Below the pieces are notes generated by a model that saw nothing but the letters and a program-made list of their open reading frames with translations, was not told where the DNA came from and did no database searches. This document shows positions 21,663-31,464 of a DNA stretch of 64,000 nucleotides, in pieces. The first letter of the stretch is position 1. Each line of letters starts with the position of its first letter. The stretch is from assembly GCF_000143415.4 (NCBI RefSeq), contig NW_003314296.1:383750-447749 (forward strand), given 5' to 3'. The translations under genes and the position numbers were made by a program. The stretch is from Selaginella moellendorffii. Taxonomy: Eukaryota > Streptophyta > Lycopodiopsida > Selaginellales > Selaginellaceae.

Positions 21663-21838
21663 TGTGAGGGCTAAATGTATGGCTATGATGCCGTATACTA
21701 ATATTAGCGTAGTGGGATTTTGATAGCCATCGGATTGGTTTCAATTCGGACCACTTGCTCTTGTATATAAGCTAAGGTTTTTGGGCTAATTGATATATAC
21801 ATTTTCCGTATTCCCTTTCCATATTCCAAGCACTCACA
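21663..21838 (+). repeat. 3' LTR of gypsy B (176 bp)
   Basis: TGTGAGGG to CACTCACA. It shares TTGTATATAAGCTAAGGTTTTTG (a TATA-like promoter region) and the last 50 bp with the sequence ending at 17094. Confidence 0.8.
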
Positions 21839-21849
21839 ACACCTTTATA

Positions 21850-22561
21850 AATTTTATAAATATAGAATATTAGGTATTGAATTTATAGTTTATATATTAA
21901 TAACAATTTTTTTTAATTTCAATTCTTAATTTTACTGGTAGTAGGTTAGTGTTCATAAAATTTTATTGTTCTATATTCTAAGAAAAGTAAATAGCAAAGT
22001 AATTCTTTGCTAATATCTATATTACTTAAAATTAAATTAATTTATTTCAATTCTATTTCTAGGTGTTTGAGTTTAAGAGTACATACAATCTTTTATTTTT
22101 AGGTTATGTTTGAGTATATTAATATTCTTAAATCTTGGTTATATATTTATTCATTTTCCAAGTAAAAACATAATAATTAAATAATTATTTTCTAATTAAT
22201 GATAATTATTCTTAGTAGTAGTTCTTTACATTTCTATCAGTTTGGGTAGTAATATATTATTTTTGCTAACATTTTTAGGATTCTTAATTTATTTATATCC
22301 CAAGTAAAAACATAATTTACATGTAACATCTAATTAATAAAGTTTATTTTTAGTAATTCTTCTGTTTTGGTTTTGTTTGGAAGTGTGCAATTTTTGTTTT
22401 AATTTTTCTGGGTTGAGTATTAAGTTTTTTAAAATTTTACTATTCTAAATATATTCATATTCCTAAGTAATACTATATATAATATCTTTATCAATAATAT
22501 TTACTTAGCAATTATTGGGAATATTTTAATGTTTTAAATATATAATCTATGCTATATAGCA

Positions 22562-22622
<61 letters not shown>

Positions 22623-22690
22623 AAGAAAAAAATTATATAAAATCATTAATTTTTGTACTCATCCAACATTTGCTGGGCAATGCTAATTTT
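21850..22690. repeat. AT-rich dispersed repeat, copy 1
   Basis: Long A+T stretch sharing blocks with 57600-58290. Shared blocks include AGTAAAAACATAATTTACAT (near 22300 and 58065), ACATCTAATTAAT, and an end block ATATAAAATCATTA followed by CCAACATTTGCT or CCAGCATTTGCT. No ORF. Probably a non-autonomous element; its ends were not resolved. Confidence 0.5.
22562..22621. repeat. (CT)n then (TA)n microsatellite
   Basis: About 22 CT units followed by five TA units, about 170 bp upstream of the TAF7 start codon. Confidence 0.95.
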
Positions 22691-22791
22691 AATATAAGTA
22701 AGGGGAAAATTCTGTATAAAAGATTGAAGAGCCCTAATTTTCCATTTGGCTAAAGGTAGGGCTTGAGCACCGCCATCGCAAGTTCTCAGCT

Positions 22792-23723
22792 ATGGAGGAG
22801 CATTTCATCCTCAGGGTGCCGCCGTCGGTGGCGGAGCGGCTCAACGGCGTGCTCAGCGAGCGCGCCCAAGCGCCGGAAGACGAAGGGATCGACATCTGCT
22901 TTCGAGGTAATCACAACAAAGGGATTTTACTTTGGTTAGAAGGACTTCCTTGCGCCTGTAGATGCCAGAACTGGGATGTTTACGATCGGGAAAGACCAGT
23001 TTGAGGTATCGCTGGTCGATCTTCCTTGCGTCGTGGAGTCCTACAAGACTTACGACGATACTGTGCTCATCAAGGCGGCCGATATTGGCCAGGTAAGGAT
23101 CAAAGGAGCTCTGTTTTCTTCTTCCCGGAAGGATGTTCTTATAGCTCTTGGTGTTTCTTCTCGAAGGGTTTTCTTACAGCTCTTGGGTGTAGATGATTCT
23201 CGTGAGAGATAACAAGGAGCCTGCTCCAGAGGGCGTGGAGCACAAAGACGGGCTCACTCCGGCGATGAGAGACGCGAGAAAGCGGCGATTTCGCAGAGAC
23301 GCCGAGATCATCAATGTGAGATTCATAGAGAAGATCTTCGTCACTGTGATCTTCTTGGTTTTTCTTTTGCAGCCAGACTTCGTACACAATGTGGAGAACG
23401 ATCTGGTGAACATCCTGGCCGGAGGAACTGCGCGAGATGTGGATATCCTTTTTCTTCTTTTGCTGTTCTTGTGCTCTCTCTCTATGATTGTTTTGGAAGC
23501 TTTTCCTTAGATTGGTTTCGATCTACATGTTGAAGTGGTGGAGCAGGAAGAAGATGTTGAAGAAGCGGAGCCAGTTCCAGCTCCGGTTGCTGTGCCTCCG
23601 CCTGTTCAACCGGCAGCGGCGGTGGTGGCGAGTGACAAAATCGCCGCTGCTCCAAAGGCGACCGATGAATACGACGATTCATCGGACGAGAATGGCTACT
23701 ACGAGGACTCGGATGATTACTGA
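22792..23723 (+). CDS. TAF7: TFIID subunit 7 (TAF7)
   Basis: TAF7 is a TFIID subunit of RNA polymerase II initiation. My exons are 22792-22906, 22962-23092, 23193-23315, 23373-23442 and 23527-23723, giving 211 residues, close to plant TAF7 length. The TAFII55-N domain fills residues 1-150: EEHFILRVPPSVAERLNGVL, GMFTIGKDQFEVSLVDLPC, VESYKTYDDTVLIKAADIGQ, ILVRDNKEPAPEGVEHKDGL, RDARKRRFRR and NDLVNILAGGTARDVD. An acidic tail rich in Glu, Ala and Pro ends EDSDDY. Introns 1-3 are GT-AG; intron 4 looks like a U12-type AT-AC intron (ATATCCTTT at 23443). A GT-AG reading of intron 4 (23439-23510) also keeps the frame and would give 215 residues. The start is the first ATG in the family-conserved frame. 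Confidence 0.92.
23443..23526 (+). other. candidate U12-type AT-AC intron of TAF7
   Basis: The intron opens with ATATCCTTT, the full minor-spliceosome donor consensus. It ends TAC 17 bases after the A of a TTCCTTAG element that matches 7 of 9 branch-site positions. Splicing here yields ARDVDVEVVEQ, which reads smoothly into the acidic tail. Confidence 0.6.
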
Positions 23724-23960
23724 AGCGATCCAGAGGCCTCAGGTAGTAAGTTATTTGCATAGTTTCTTGTCCAAAGAGCAAACACTGTGTATGATATAAT
23801 CGAAAATCACACAGGCATTCTGGACCATTGGGTCAACTATATTTTTCGGGTATAAACATTCTATATTATAGGAATAGTTTTAAAATATTAGAACATTTTA
23901 AAGAATATTTTACAATAGTTTAAGAATATTCCTGTGCCAGAATGTGCCCTAGAATGCGCT

Positions 23961-26756
23961 ATGGCTCTTTCACGAGCGCGAACGGCAAGACGCTTGAGCT
24001 GCCGCGCTGCGGGTTTCAAGGTATGGCGCCAGCATCGGTGCCGCGTTTGGCTGCAGGATTTCGCTGCGATGGATCTTGTTGCCGCGCTCAAGGCGTGTGG
24101 CAGCTTGGGGGATCTGGACTCCGGCAGGGAAGCGCATCGCGCGGCTCTTGAGAACGGTGATCTCTCCAGCATTTTCGTTGCCACTGCGTTGATTGATATG
24201 TACTCCAAATGCAGGGCGATGGTGGAAGCCCGAGGCGTGTTTGACGCGATGGATTCTCGCGACGTGGTCTCGTGGAACGCTTTGATCGCGGGGTATGTGG
24301 AGAATGGACAGAGTAAGCTCGCTCTGGACTTGTTCTTTGGCTTGGAAAGACCAAACTCGAGAAGTTTTGTGGCTGCAGCTATGGCGTGTGTGGATTTGGC
24401 TGCGGACGAAGCCGGCCAAAGAATTGGTGACGAGGGAAGAGTGGTGAAGCTAAAGTTTCTGGAAGAAACCATGGCTGTGCACTCTCGGGCTCGACAGATG
24501 AAACTGGACGCTGCGATCTTTGTTGGAAACGCTCTGGTGAATTCATACGCAAAGTGTGGAAGCCTGATGGACGCTCGACGAGTGTTTGACGGTATGGTTC
24601 TTCATGACGTCGTGTCCTGGAACTCTCTGATGCGTGGCTGTGTAGAGAACGACGAGTTTGCCATCGCTTTGGAGCTCTTTTCACTGGCACTGTTTCGTGA
24701 TGCTCGGACTGTCGTGGCTGCTCTCATGGCTTGTGGAAGCCTGGCCTTGGCAACAGGAAAAGAAGAGCTTGATCGACGTGAGGTTTTGGAGAAAGCCATG
24801 GCTGTTCACTCCCAGTGTGGAAAGCACAGGGATATCTTCGTCGAGAACACTCTGGTGGATGCTTATGCCAAGTGCAGCAGCATGATCGATTCGAGGAAGG
24901 TATTCGATAGCATGCAGCGTCACAGTGTTGTTTCATGGAACGCTCTAATGCTTGGCTATGTAGAGAACGGGGAGGACGAGCTGGCTCTCGAGCTCTTTGA
25001 GGCCATGCGAGTTGCAAAGTTGATACAGCCGGATGCTAGGACGTTTGTGGCTGCTTCTATGGCCTGTGCTGGGCTATCAGCAAGCGAACAAAGCTGTGAA
25101 CTCGACGGCAAAATGGTGAAGACGCTTTGCACAGAGAAAGGAACCAGGATACATCTTCAAGCTCGAGATTGTGGCTTTGATTCGGAACTCTTCGTGGCCA
25201 ATGCTCTGATTGACATGTACGCCAAGTGTGGAAGCATAAACGACGCCAGGAAAGTTTTTACCGGTTTGAAACATCCTGACGTCGTTTCGTGGACATCACT
25301 GCTACAGGGATACGCGGAAGATGGTGGTGGTGGTGAGCTTGCTTTGGAGGTCTTTCAAAGACTGGAGCAAACCTCAGGTTGTGTGTTGAATTCTCGGGCT
25401 TTTGTCGCTGCTCTAATGGCTTGTTCCAGTTTGGCAGCAAAAGAGCAGGGAAGAAAAGTCGATGGAAAGCTCGTGAAACTCAACTCCCTGGCGAAATCCT
25501 TGGAAATCCACTCAGCAGCTGCGAGAAACTTGTGTGACTCGGACATCTTCGTCAGCAATGCTCTGGTAAGTCTCTACTCAAACTGTGGATTCATGCTGGG
25601 TTCTCGGACAGTGTTTGACAGGATGAAAGCTCACGACTGTGTCTCGTGGAACTCGTTGATCCTGGGATACGTCCAGAATGGCGAGAGCTCCCTCGCTTTG
25701 GATCTCTTCGAGTGCGGCAACTTCCAGAAAAACTCCCGGGCATTCGTCGCCGCTCTCGCAGCTTGCGCAGCTCTTGCCGCTCGAGAAGATGCAGAATTCG
25801 TGGCCGGAAAGCTCGTGAAGCTCAAGAGCCTGGAAAGAGGCATGGCGATTCACTCGAGCGCCAGGAATTGCGACTGGTGGGAATCGAACTCGGGCAATAC
25901 TTTCCTCACGAACAGCCTCTTTCACATGTACTCCAAGTGTGGGAGCTTGGAAGATGCTCAACGGATCTTTGACCTTGACCGTGGTCAAGGCCTTGGTACG
26001 TTGACGTGGAAAGAGCTCGTCCAAGCTTACGTGGAGAATGGTGAGAGTGACCTGGCACTTGGGATATTCGCTCATGTGGTTAAACTGGAGTGTGACACTG
26101 GTGCTTTGCTTGCTGGGCTCATGGCCTGTGGTAACTTGGTAAATCTAGAGACCGGGAAATGGATCCAGGGGGAAATTTACCGACGTGGCTATGAGAAAGT
26201 TACTGACGTCGTAACTGGCATGGTTAGTTTTTACTCCAAATGCGGTGGGAGGATGGGGAATGCCCGCCACGTTTTTGACCAGGCTTGGACCCTCGACAGT
26301 GTTCTCTGGAATTCCCTTATATGTGGATATTCTCGAGAGGGTGAAATTAAAGTTATGCTTGATTTACTCTACCATATGCGAGGAGAAGGTTATCACCCAG
26401 ACGGGGTAACTTTCCTCTCCATTCTCAGTGCTTGCTGCCACGCTGGATTGGTGGACAGGGCCGAGCATGTGTTCCGGGTGGTGATGTGTCAAGAATGTGG
26501 CATTGTGCCGTCTGTCCAGCACTACACGTGTATGGTAGATCTGTTTGGCCGCGCAAACCAGCTTGACAAGGCACTGAGATTGGTGGAAGAAATGCCACAC
26601 AAGCCGGACAAGGTGACGTGGCTTTCATTGCTGAGCGCGTCTAGAACGTGGAAGAATGCTGGCGTGGGCAAGGTCGCATTTGAGAAGGTGATGACGTTCG
26701 ACAAAGAAGAGGCTGCGGCTTACTCGCTAATGGCAAACCTAATGGGTGGGGAGTGA
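23961..26756 (+). CDS. large modular PPR protein, 931 aa, no DYW domain
   Basis: Intronless. The first ATG of the open frame is at 23961; a second at 24069 (MDLVAALKACGSL) starts exactly at the first PPR module and is a real alternative. The protein repeats a module of about 100-130 residues seven times. Each has an L-type motif (FVAALMACxSL) with an inserted segment of the form GKLVKLKSLE, then AMAIHSxAR, an ALIDMYAKCGSxxDARKVFD motif, and a VVSWNALxxGYVENGE motif. The last motifs are FLSILSACCHAGLVDRAEHV and YTCMVDLFGRANQLDKAL, then KPDKVTWLSLLSASRTWKN, and it ends YSLMANLMGGE. E+ and DYW domains are lacking. The expected role is RNA binding in an organelle, inferred from the family. Confidence 0.9.
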   Translation: MALSRARTARRLSCRAAGFKVWRQHRCRVWLQDFAAMDLVAALKACGSLGDLDSGREAHRAALENGDLSSIFVATALIDMYSKCRAMVEARGVFDAMDSRDVVSWNALIAGYVENGQSKLALDLFFGLERPNSRSFVAAAMACVDLAADEAGQRIGDEGRVVKLKFLEETMAVHSRARQMKLDAAIFVGNALVNSYAKCGSLMDARRVFDGMVLHDVVSWNSLMRGCVENDEFAIALELFSLALFRDARTVVAALMACGSLALATGKEELDRREVLEKAMAVHSQCGKHRDIFVENTLVDAYAKCSSMIDSRKVFDSMQRHSVVSWNALMLGYVENGEDELALELFEAMRVAKLIQPDARTFVAASMACAGLSASEQSCELDGKMVKTLCTEKGTRIHLQARDCGFDSELFVANALIDMYAKCGSINDARKVFTGLKHPDVVSWTSLLQGYAEDGGGGELALEVFQRLEQTSGCVLNSRAFVAALMACSSLAAKEQGRKVDGKLVKLNSLAKSLEIHSAAARNLCDSDIFVSNALVSLYSNCGFMLGSRTVFDRMKAHDCVSWNSLILGYVQNGESSLALDLFECGNFQKNSRAFVAALAACAALAAREDAEFVAGKLVKLKSLERGMAIHSSARNCDWWESNSGNTFLTNSLFHMYSKCGSLEDAQRIFDLDRGQGLGTLTWKELVQAYVENGESDLALGIFAHVVKLECDTGALLAGLMACGNLVNLETGKWIQGEIYRRGYEKVTDVVTGMVSFYSKCGGRMGNARHVFDQAWTLDSVLWNSLICGYSREGEIKVMLDLLYHMRGEGYHPDGVTFLSILSACCHAGLVDRAEHVFRVVMCQECGIVPSVQHYTCMVDLFGRANQLDKALRLVEEMPHKPDKVTWLSLLSASRTWKNAGVGKVAFEKVMTFDKEEAAAYSLMANLMGGE

Positions 26757-26984
26757 CTAAATAACGAAGTTCAACTATATAGCTAGTGAAAATGTAAATA
26801 CTTTTTTTGAATATATTAGGTACATATATACAAAATGTCTGGTCATCCACGTGGAATAATTAATTTGGCACCTTACAAAAAACCAGCACAATCTAAGGTG
26901 GTACGACACATGTGCCAATGCTATTAACCTAATTTTTTGTGGGAGGGAGCTATCAACAAACTACGCTCGCACAAAAAATTGGAC
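26757..26984. other. intergenic
   Basis: 3' flank of the PPR gene. AT-rich with no further feature. Confidence 0.3.
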
Positions 26985-27061
26985 ACGTGGCCCATATCAG
27001 CTATTAAACTGATAAAAACAGATGTTACACTTGATCTTAGCAAAAAGGCAGAGAAAGGTAT
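26985..27061 (-). pseudogene. U2 snRNA-like sequence (5' domain), probably a pseudogene
   Basis: The minus strand from 27061 reads ATACCTTTCTCTGCC, then TTTTTGCTAAGATCAAGTGT, then ATCTGTTTTTATCAGTTTAAT and GCTGATATGGGCCA, following the first ~75 nt of U2 snRNA. The branch-site-pairing element, GTAGTA in U2, is GTAACA here. The CGGCC of stem I is CTGCC. The Sm-site half is not recognisable beyond about 26985. No plant snRNA upstream element was seen. A functional U2 is therefore unlikely. Confidence 0.75.
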
Positions 27062-27379
27062 GAATATTATTTGCAGGTTTGAAATTGCGAATTGAACACG
27101 CGACCTTGCATCTACTTAAATGGCTAATATTAACCATTGATTAAAATTTAAATATGCCAAGCGTAGCTCTGACTAATTGTTTCCAGCTGAATTTAGAAGT
27201 GACTCGGCTGGTTGGTGGCGCTTCAAATGAAACACATTGATAAAGTATACCTTGCGACTAAAAATCTAGAAAGCTCAAGCGAAGCAGCCAAAAATTTGTC
27301 CTTGTTCTGCAAGATGAATGGCTATTTTTCTTTTAAGATCAACTGAAGTATGAGAAAATACTGACCTTTGAAAACTGTG
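27062..27379. other. intergenic with a tRNA-like B-box trace
   Basis: On the minus strand near 27095 the sequence GGTCGCGTGTTCAATTC resembles a Pol III B box. It sits upstream of the U2-like 5' end, so the pair could be a chimeric SINE. Weak. Confidence 0.3.
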
Positions 27380-29325
27380 TTATTGGTCTGGCTGTTTTGG
27401 TTTTGGAAGATCCGGGTACACTCCAGGAGGCCTCGGTCGCGGCTCAATGCTCAAGAGCTGAGTCGATTGTCCGATAGCATCCACCCAGCCATAATGTGGC
27501 TCGGCACTACATGAACAAGCAAAGACATCTATCTCAACAAAAAGAAAAGGCAAGGAAAACAAAAACATACTTGTAAACAGTGGTCTCCGTGACAACACTA
27601 TCCCAGTTTTCGCCACTTGTGCTCTTCCCGTATTTGTGGACTTTCCTACAGGTCACAAGACAATCGCTAGTAAAAAGCCGAACAACAAATTCAATCATAC
27701 CCGTCGCCGAAGTGCTCTTCACCCCAAGTCCTCGACCAGCCTTGAGAAACATAAAATATAGAAGAAAGCCTCAGTATCCTTTGGAAGTAGCTTAGAGCTT
27801 GGTGGCTTTTGAAAGGCCCTCTAGAAAAAGAGAAGGAAAAGATTTGATAACTTACTTTCAGCATTAGCTGAATGCCATGTCTCACCCTGCCGAGTCCCCG
27901 CACCATTTTGGAACTTCTCTTCCCACTTATCACCCCATTTCTCCCCGGTTGCATTCTCGGCCCACTTATCAGTCCTAACTTGAGTTGAGTATACAAGCTG
28001 GTAAGTTAAAAGTAAAACCAAAGTTCCATACCATTTTAGCACTGCTCCTCGTCCATCATATTGCTCGCCCCACTTCTCCCACCAGGACTGCTCATTGAGC
28101 CTTCCATACTTGTGAGCACCTTTCTCTGTCCAGCCCTTGGCATTATACTTTTCCCACCTGGTCCAAAACTAAGATGTGATATTAAGCTTGATCATACGAC
28201 GTGTTCTTACCATTTCTCGTACCATCCGGCCTCCCCATTCCCTTGCTTCGCTTGTTTCTGCGCCGTCCTTTCGATTCGAGCCAGGTTACTGCGCAAGAAA
28301 ACACATAAAATGGATTTCAACAGTCTTAATATCTCCTCACCTCAATTCATCTTGACGCAAAATTTCCTGCCAGGTTTCCCACCAGGCATCGCCTCCAGCA
28401 TTTTTACCGGACTTTTCAGCACCTGCAATATCCACAAGAGTGTAAAACAAGAAAAAAAATAAGCGAAACAAAGTTTACCAAGTTCCTTATAGCCCGTCCA
28501 GTCGCATTTTTCCCACCACTATTAGAAAAAGCAAGCTATGCTATTAAGTTGAAAAAGGCTAAAACGTACTGTTTCCTTCCATTCCGTGGAGCCATCGCTG
28601 CTTCGTCCTCCCATAACCGTATAGCGACACCGATAGCCATTTTCACCAAGATCTTCTCCACACTCTCGGAACCATGTACTTCCATCTTCATTTGTTCCGG
28701 AATCATTGGAAACCTCACTGCTTATCTTGATGCCCCAGTCCTTTTCACTGGCGATTCCAGTATCTGTACATCAAAGAATCCAATCAACAAGGAAAGGTAA
28801 ATAGAAGAGAGACGTTTTATAACCTCTCGCGGGTGGAGTATCTCGGGGCTGAGAGACACAATTCACCTTTGTTCGTCTTTGATCATTTGAAGTATTCTTA
28901 AGCCTGAAACTCAAGGAATAGAAGTTAAAGTCACACACCACCGAATGGAATTCATACCTTGCCGAGCTAAACGCTTGAGCTTGTAGCACGGCCTGTGGTG
29001 TGGATACCAGCTTCTGCCGTTGGTCTTTGGAGTTAAAACCAACCATTCTCTCCCATGGTTCTTCCAAAACTTGGTGAATTCCACAGGTGACCGCATCTTC
29101 ATTGCTTCTGGTGTGTTTCTCGTTGAAAAGCACAGAACTTATCGTCTGCCTTGGAAGCCTCAAGCTCTTCTTCTTCCTTCCAAGAGAAAAAGCATCCTTG
29201 CCTTTCAGTGACCCACCAAATAGAGACGCAGGAATCCCTGTTACTGGACTGGTCGTACATGAACTTCTAGATGGGAACTTGTTGGAAGAACCAATTCCAA
29301 AACCCACGGTCACGCTCACAGCCAT
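27380..29325 (-). CDS. ESV1/LESV-type plastid starch-organising protein
   Basis: Eleven exons on the minus strand: 29325-28958, 28903-28824, 28763-28570, 28518-28479, 28422-28341, 28288-28211, 28157-28032, 27974-27856, 27740-27701, 27645-27571 and 27506-27380. They give 442 residues, with GT-AG introns of 51-115 bp. Every junction keeps frame. The N-terminus is Ser/Thr/Lys-rich without early acids (MAVSVTVGFGIGSSNKF), as expected of a plastid transit peptide. The body is the Trp-rich repeat typical of EARLY STARVATION 1 and its relative LESV: WWEKCDWTGYKELG, WWEKYNAKGWTEKGAHKYG, WWEKWGEQYDGRG, EKWGDKWEEKF, WSRTWGEEHFGDGKVHKYGK, then PHYGWVDAIGQSTQLLS and PRPRPPGVYPDL. These proteins bind starch glucans and steer granule phase transition and turnover. 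The length favours ESV1, but I cannot separate the two paralogues by eye. Confidence 0.85.
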
Positions 29326-29368
29326 AAAATCAACCCAACACTCCCCTCTCCCTCTTGCATTTCCTGTT

Positions 29369-29506
29369 CTAGTGCTCTACAAACGTCCCAAAGAAAGTTT
29401 CGCCGAAGAATAGCTCACTCAAGCCAAGAGGCTCAAGCTCGGAATCAAGCACCTCATCCAGGCTGTGACGAATTCGAGCTGCGTACCATTGGATTCCAGT
29501 GAACTC
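29369..29506 (-). CDS. possible orphan exon, unidentified
   Basis: After a possible acceptor (GGCTAG) the minus strand stays open for 45 codons (EFTGIQWYAARIRHSLDEVL, then DSELEPLGLSELFFGETFFG) and ends in TAG. It lies just upstream of the ESV1-like start. It may be a fragment of another gene or chance. No family recognised. Confidence 0.25.
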   Translation of the reverse strand, partial: EFTGIQWYAARIRHSLDEVLDSELEPLGLSELFFGETFFGTFVEH

Positions 29507-29649
29507 CTAGCCAGCGCCGGATCCGCCTGCTCTAGCCCTAAAACATACCTGTAAAAAAGTCAGATAATACACGTCGGACAAGGCCAAGCAAATGACGCCG
29601 CGTGTCAGTTCTCACAACGAATTCCTCCTATTTACGATGCCTGTGATGA

Positions 29650-29765
29650 AGAGATCGGGATGGTTTCTTGACGACAGCTGACCGGCTTGCAGAGATCTTA
29701 GCAGCGGATGAGGCTCCCACGATCCAAGCTTGGCACCGCAAAGCTTGAAGGTGGATACTCGAAAC
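29650..29765 (+). pseudogene. EF-hand gene fragment (fifth EF loop)
   Basis: GGTTTCTTGACGACAGCTGA, then GGCTTGCAGAGATCTTAGCAG and AAGCTTGAAGGTGGA match the EF-hand gene around 37240-37375, with deletions. It marks the left border of the duplicated cassette. Confidence 0.7.
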
Positions 29766-29837
29766 CACCCGGCGGCGAGCGAGCGAGCGAGCGGGAAGAG
29801 AGCTCTCGAGCGAACAAAGAGAAGACCACATCAATGC

Positions 29838-30029
29838 TATTTGCTCATGGTTGAAGATTTTTGATGTGGATGATAATGCGTTTAAGAGTTTCTGGAACAA
29901 AACCTCAGAAGTTTTGAAGTATCCACACATTAATGTAGCCTTTTACTGTTTGGCCTTTGGAAGAAACAAGACGCTTGCTAAAATACCTACAGAAAAAGAT
30001 ACTCAACCCTCTAGCGGAGGCAATCATTA
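29838..30029 (+). other. unannotated open stretch, unidentified
   Basis: A frame without an ATG reads INAICSWLKIFDVDDNAFKS, then FWNKTSEVLKYPHINVAFYC and KTLAKIPTEKD, then TAA. Composition is protein-like but no family is recognised. It lies inside the cassette near EF-hand fragments. Confidence 0.25.
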
Positions 30030-30284
30030 ACAAGCAGCTTATGTGACCTCGGTCTCATGCTTTATGGATTGAAAACACAGCCATTTTTTCAAAAACGCTT
30101 TAAGTTTTAAATAAATAAAGCCAACTCATATTGGTATTTAACCATTCCATTCCGCTAGAGAATATCCTAAAATATACTTATGCGTGTGTCATCCATGATC
30201 ATCGTCATAACAACTTCATCCAATTGCAATGAGCCACGTTGCCAAGTACACGAGTACCTGACTTTGGTCGCGTGACTTTCCAGT

Positions 30285-30348
30285 GACCAATTCACCTGGC
30301 AACGCAAAGTAAAAAACGAGGATGGCTATGGATTATTTGATTACCCAT
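30285..30348 (+). pseudogene. EF-hand gene fragment (second EF loop)
   Basis: GACCAATTCACCTGGCAACG followed by AAAAAACGAGGATGG and ATGGATTATTTG match 36798-36875 of the intact EF-hand gene, with internal deletions. Confidence 0.7.
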
Positions 30349-30548
30349 CCCTAATTTTTCCTTTTGCCAAAACATAGCGAAGCTAAATTTGCATTCCCGG
30401 GAGAAATTTTCGGGGTCCCCTCAATTCGTGCATGGAAGGGGGACGCATGGAACCCCGCCCTCATGGATCATCTGCTCTGAGAGACTCAAAAGTGTTGGTT
30501 TTTCTGTCCCCCTTGGCCTCGTCTCCAGCGCATTCAGCACTTCCAAGA

Positions 30549-31464
30549 TTATCGTTGAGACATGTTCTTAAGTAGCATCAAGACCGAAAGTGGAGAGCAG
30601 CCCTTCTTCACCTTCTCTGACACCAGCCCATACGCTTCATGAGGCTGGCCCGACTTGCAAAGAGCGTCCAGCAGAGTGACCTTTGAAGCACAATCCTCTA
30701 AATCTCTATCAGGCCCTGAAAGATCAATAGAGCCATCCTTGCCTCTTTGGCCTAAAAAAGAAAAAAGATGTACATTGACTTTTGATACCCGCCATCGTTT
30801 CAATCTTCTTCCTTACATAAGCTCCACTGAAACAACAAGAAACAACAATACATTTAGAAGAATAAAATGAAGTTAGCATGGAATTACCTCTTCATGCAAG
30901 AATAAGCTACAATGAAATGCCTGATGAGTTGCGACCATTGGGGCTCCTTTCATGTCGCTCACCGACGGCCAAAGCGTTCAAAGCCTGTGTCAACACAAGA
31001 TGGGTATTTCTTACCACAGTATAGTTCTGGGGTCTGACCACCTTATGAAACGAAGAGGATTAAAAATAATTGGAGCTTCGAGTTACCTCTTCTCCAAGTA
31101 TTCACAACGTAGATCTCATTACCTGATGGAACTAAAATAATTAGAAAGAAAAGAGCTTGGATCTCCCTCCTCGGTGAAGTTTCCACAACGTATATCGAGC
31201 GTATATCTCGTGAATTAAAAACAGTTACCTCTTCTTCCTCTTCGGTGAAGTTAGATCGGGACAAAGAGGAATAAAAACAATTACAAAGAAAAGATAACTC
31301 TTCTCCTCAGTGAAGTTTCGGAACATCAAAGTTGAGCTCGTCCAAATCCCGTTGACAGAATCACTACGACCGCGTTGACTCACTAAAACCCTAACCCTGT
31401 CATTGAAATCTCGCCGGTTTGCGAATTCTTTCAGTGATGGTGGCGAGCGTACAGATTCTTTCAA
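30549..31464 (-). pseudogene. P-type PPR gene remnant, divergent from the beta-trefoil-like gene
   Basis: The minus-strand frame 30803-30549 reads GQRGKDGSIDLSGPDRDL, then KVTLLDALCKSGQPHEAYGL and KGCSPLSVLMLLKNM, a P-type PPR repeat and a half. Upstream, 31464-31290 reads MKESVRSPPSLKEFANRRDF and could be its 5' exon. Short intron-sized gaps lie between, and no full frame could be assembled. A homologous stretch lies at 59060-59450 on the plus strand. Only a fragment of a PPR array remains, so I call it a pseudogene, but an expressed short gene is possible. Confidence 0.5.
31386..31394 (+). promoter_or_regulatory. telo-box AAACCCTAA
   Basis: AAACCCTAA is a common plant promoter and 5' UTR element (telo-box). 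It lies between the divergent PPR remnant and the beta-trefoil-like gene. Function here is inferred only from position. Confidence 0.35.

Larger units (their letters stand above)
16920..21838 (+). mobile_element. Ty3/gypsy LTR retrotransposon B, decayed
   Basis: The 3' LTR is 21663-21838 (TGTGAG to CTCACA, an inverted terminal match). The 5' LTR ends at 17094 with the same AAGCACTCACA, and its left edge near 16920 is blurred by divergence. A primer-binding-like sequence TTGGTGGAGTTGAGGGG follows at 17095. The purine tract GAGGGGATGA precedes the 3' LTR. The interior codes for gag, protease, RT, RNase H and integrase on the plus strand, with stops throughout. Short LTRs (176 bp) separate it from gypsy C. 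Confidence 0.85.

Noticed and set aside
23439-23510. GT-AG model for TAF7 intron 4
   Set aside because: Kept as an alternative only. The donor GTGGAT is poor and overlaps a perfect U12 donor; the frame stays open either way, so transcripts must decide.
26985-27061. Functional U2 snRNA gene
   Set aside because: The branch-pairing element is mutated, the Sm-site half is missing, and no snRNA promoter element was seen.
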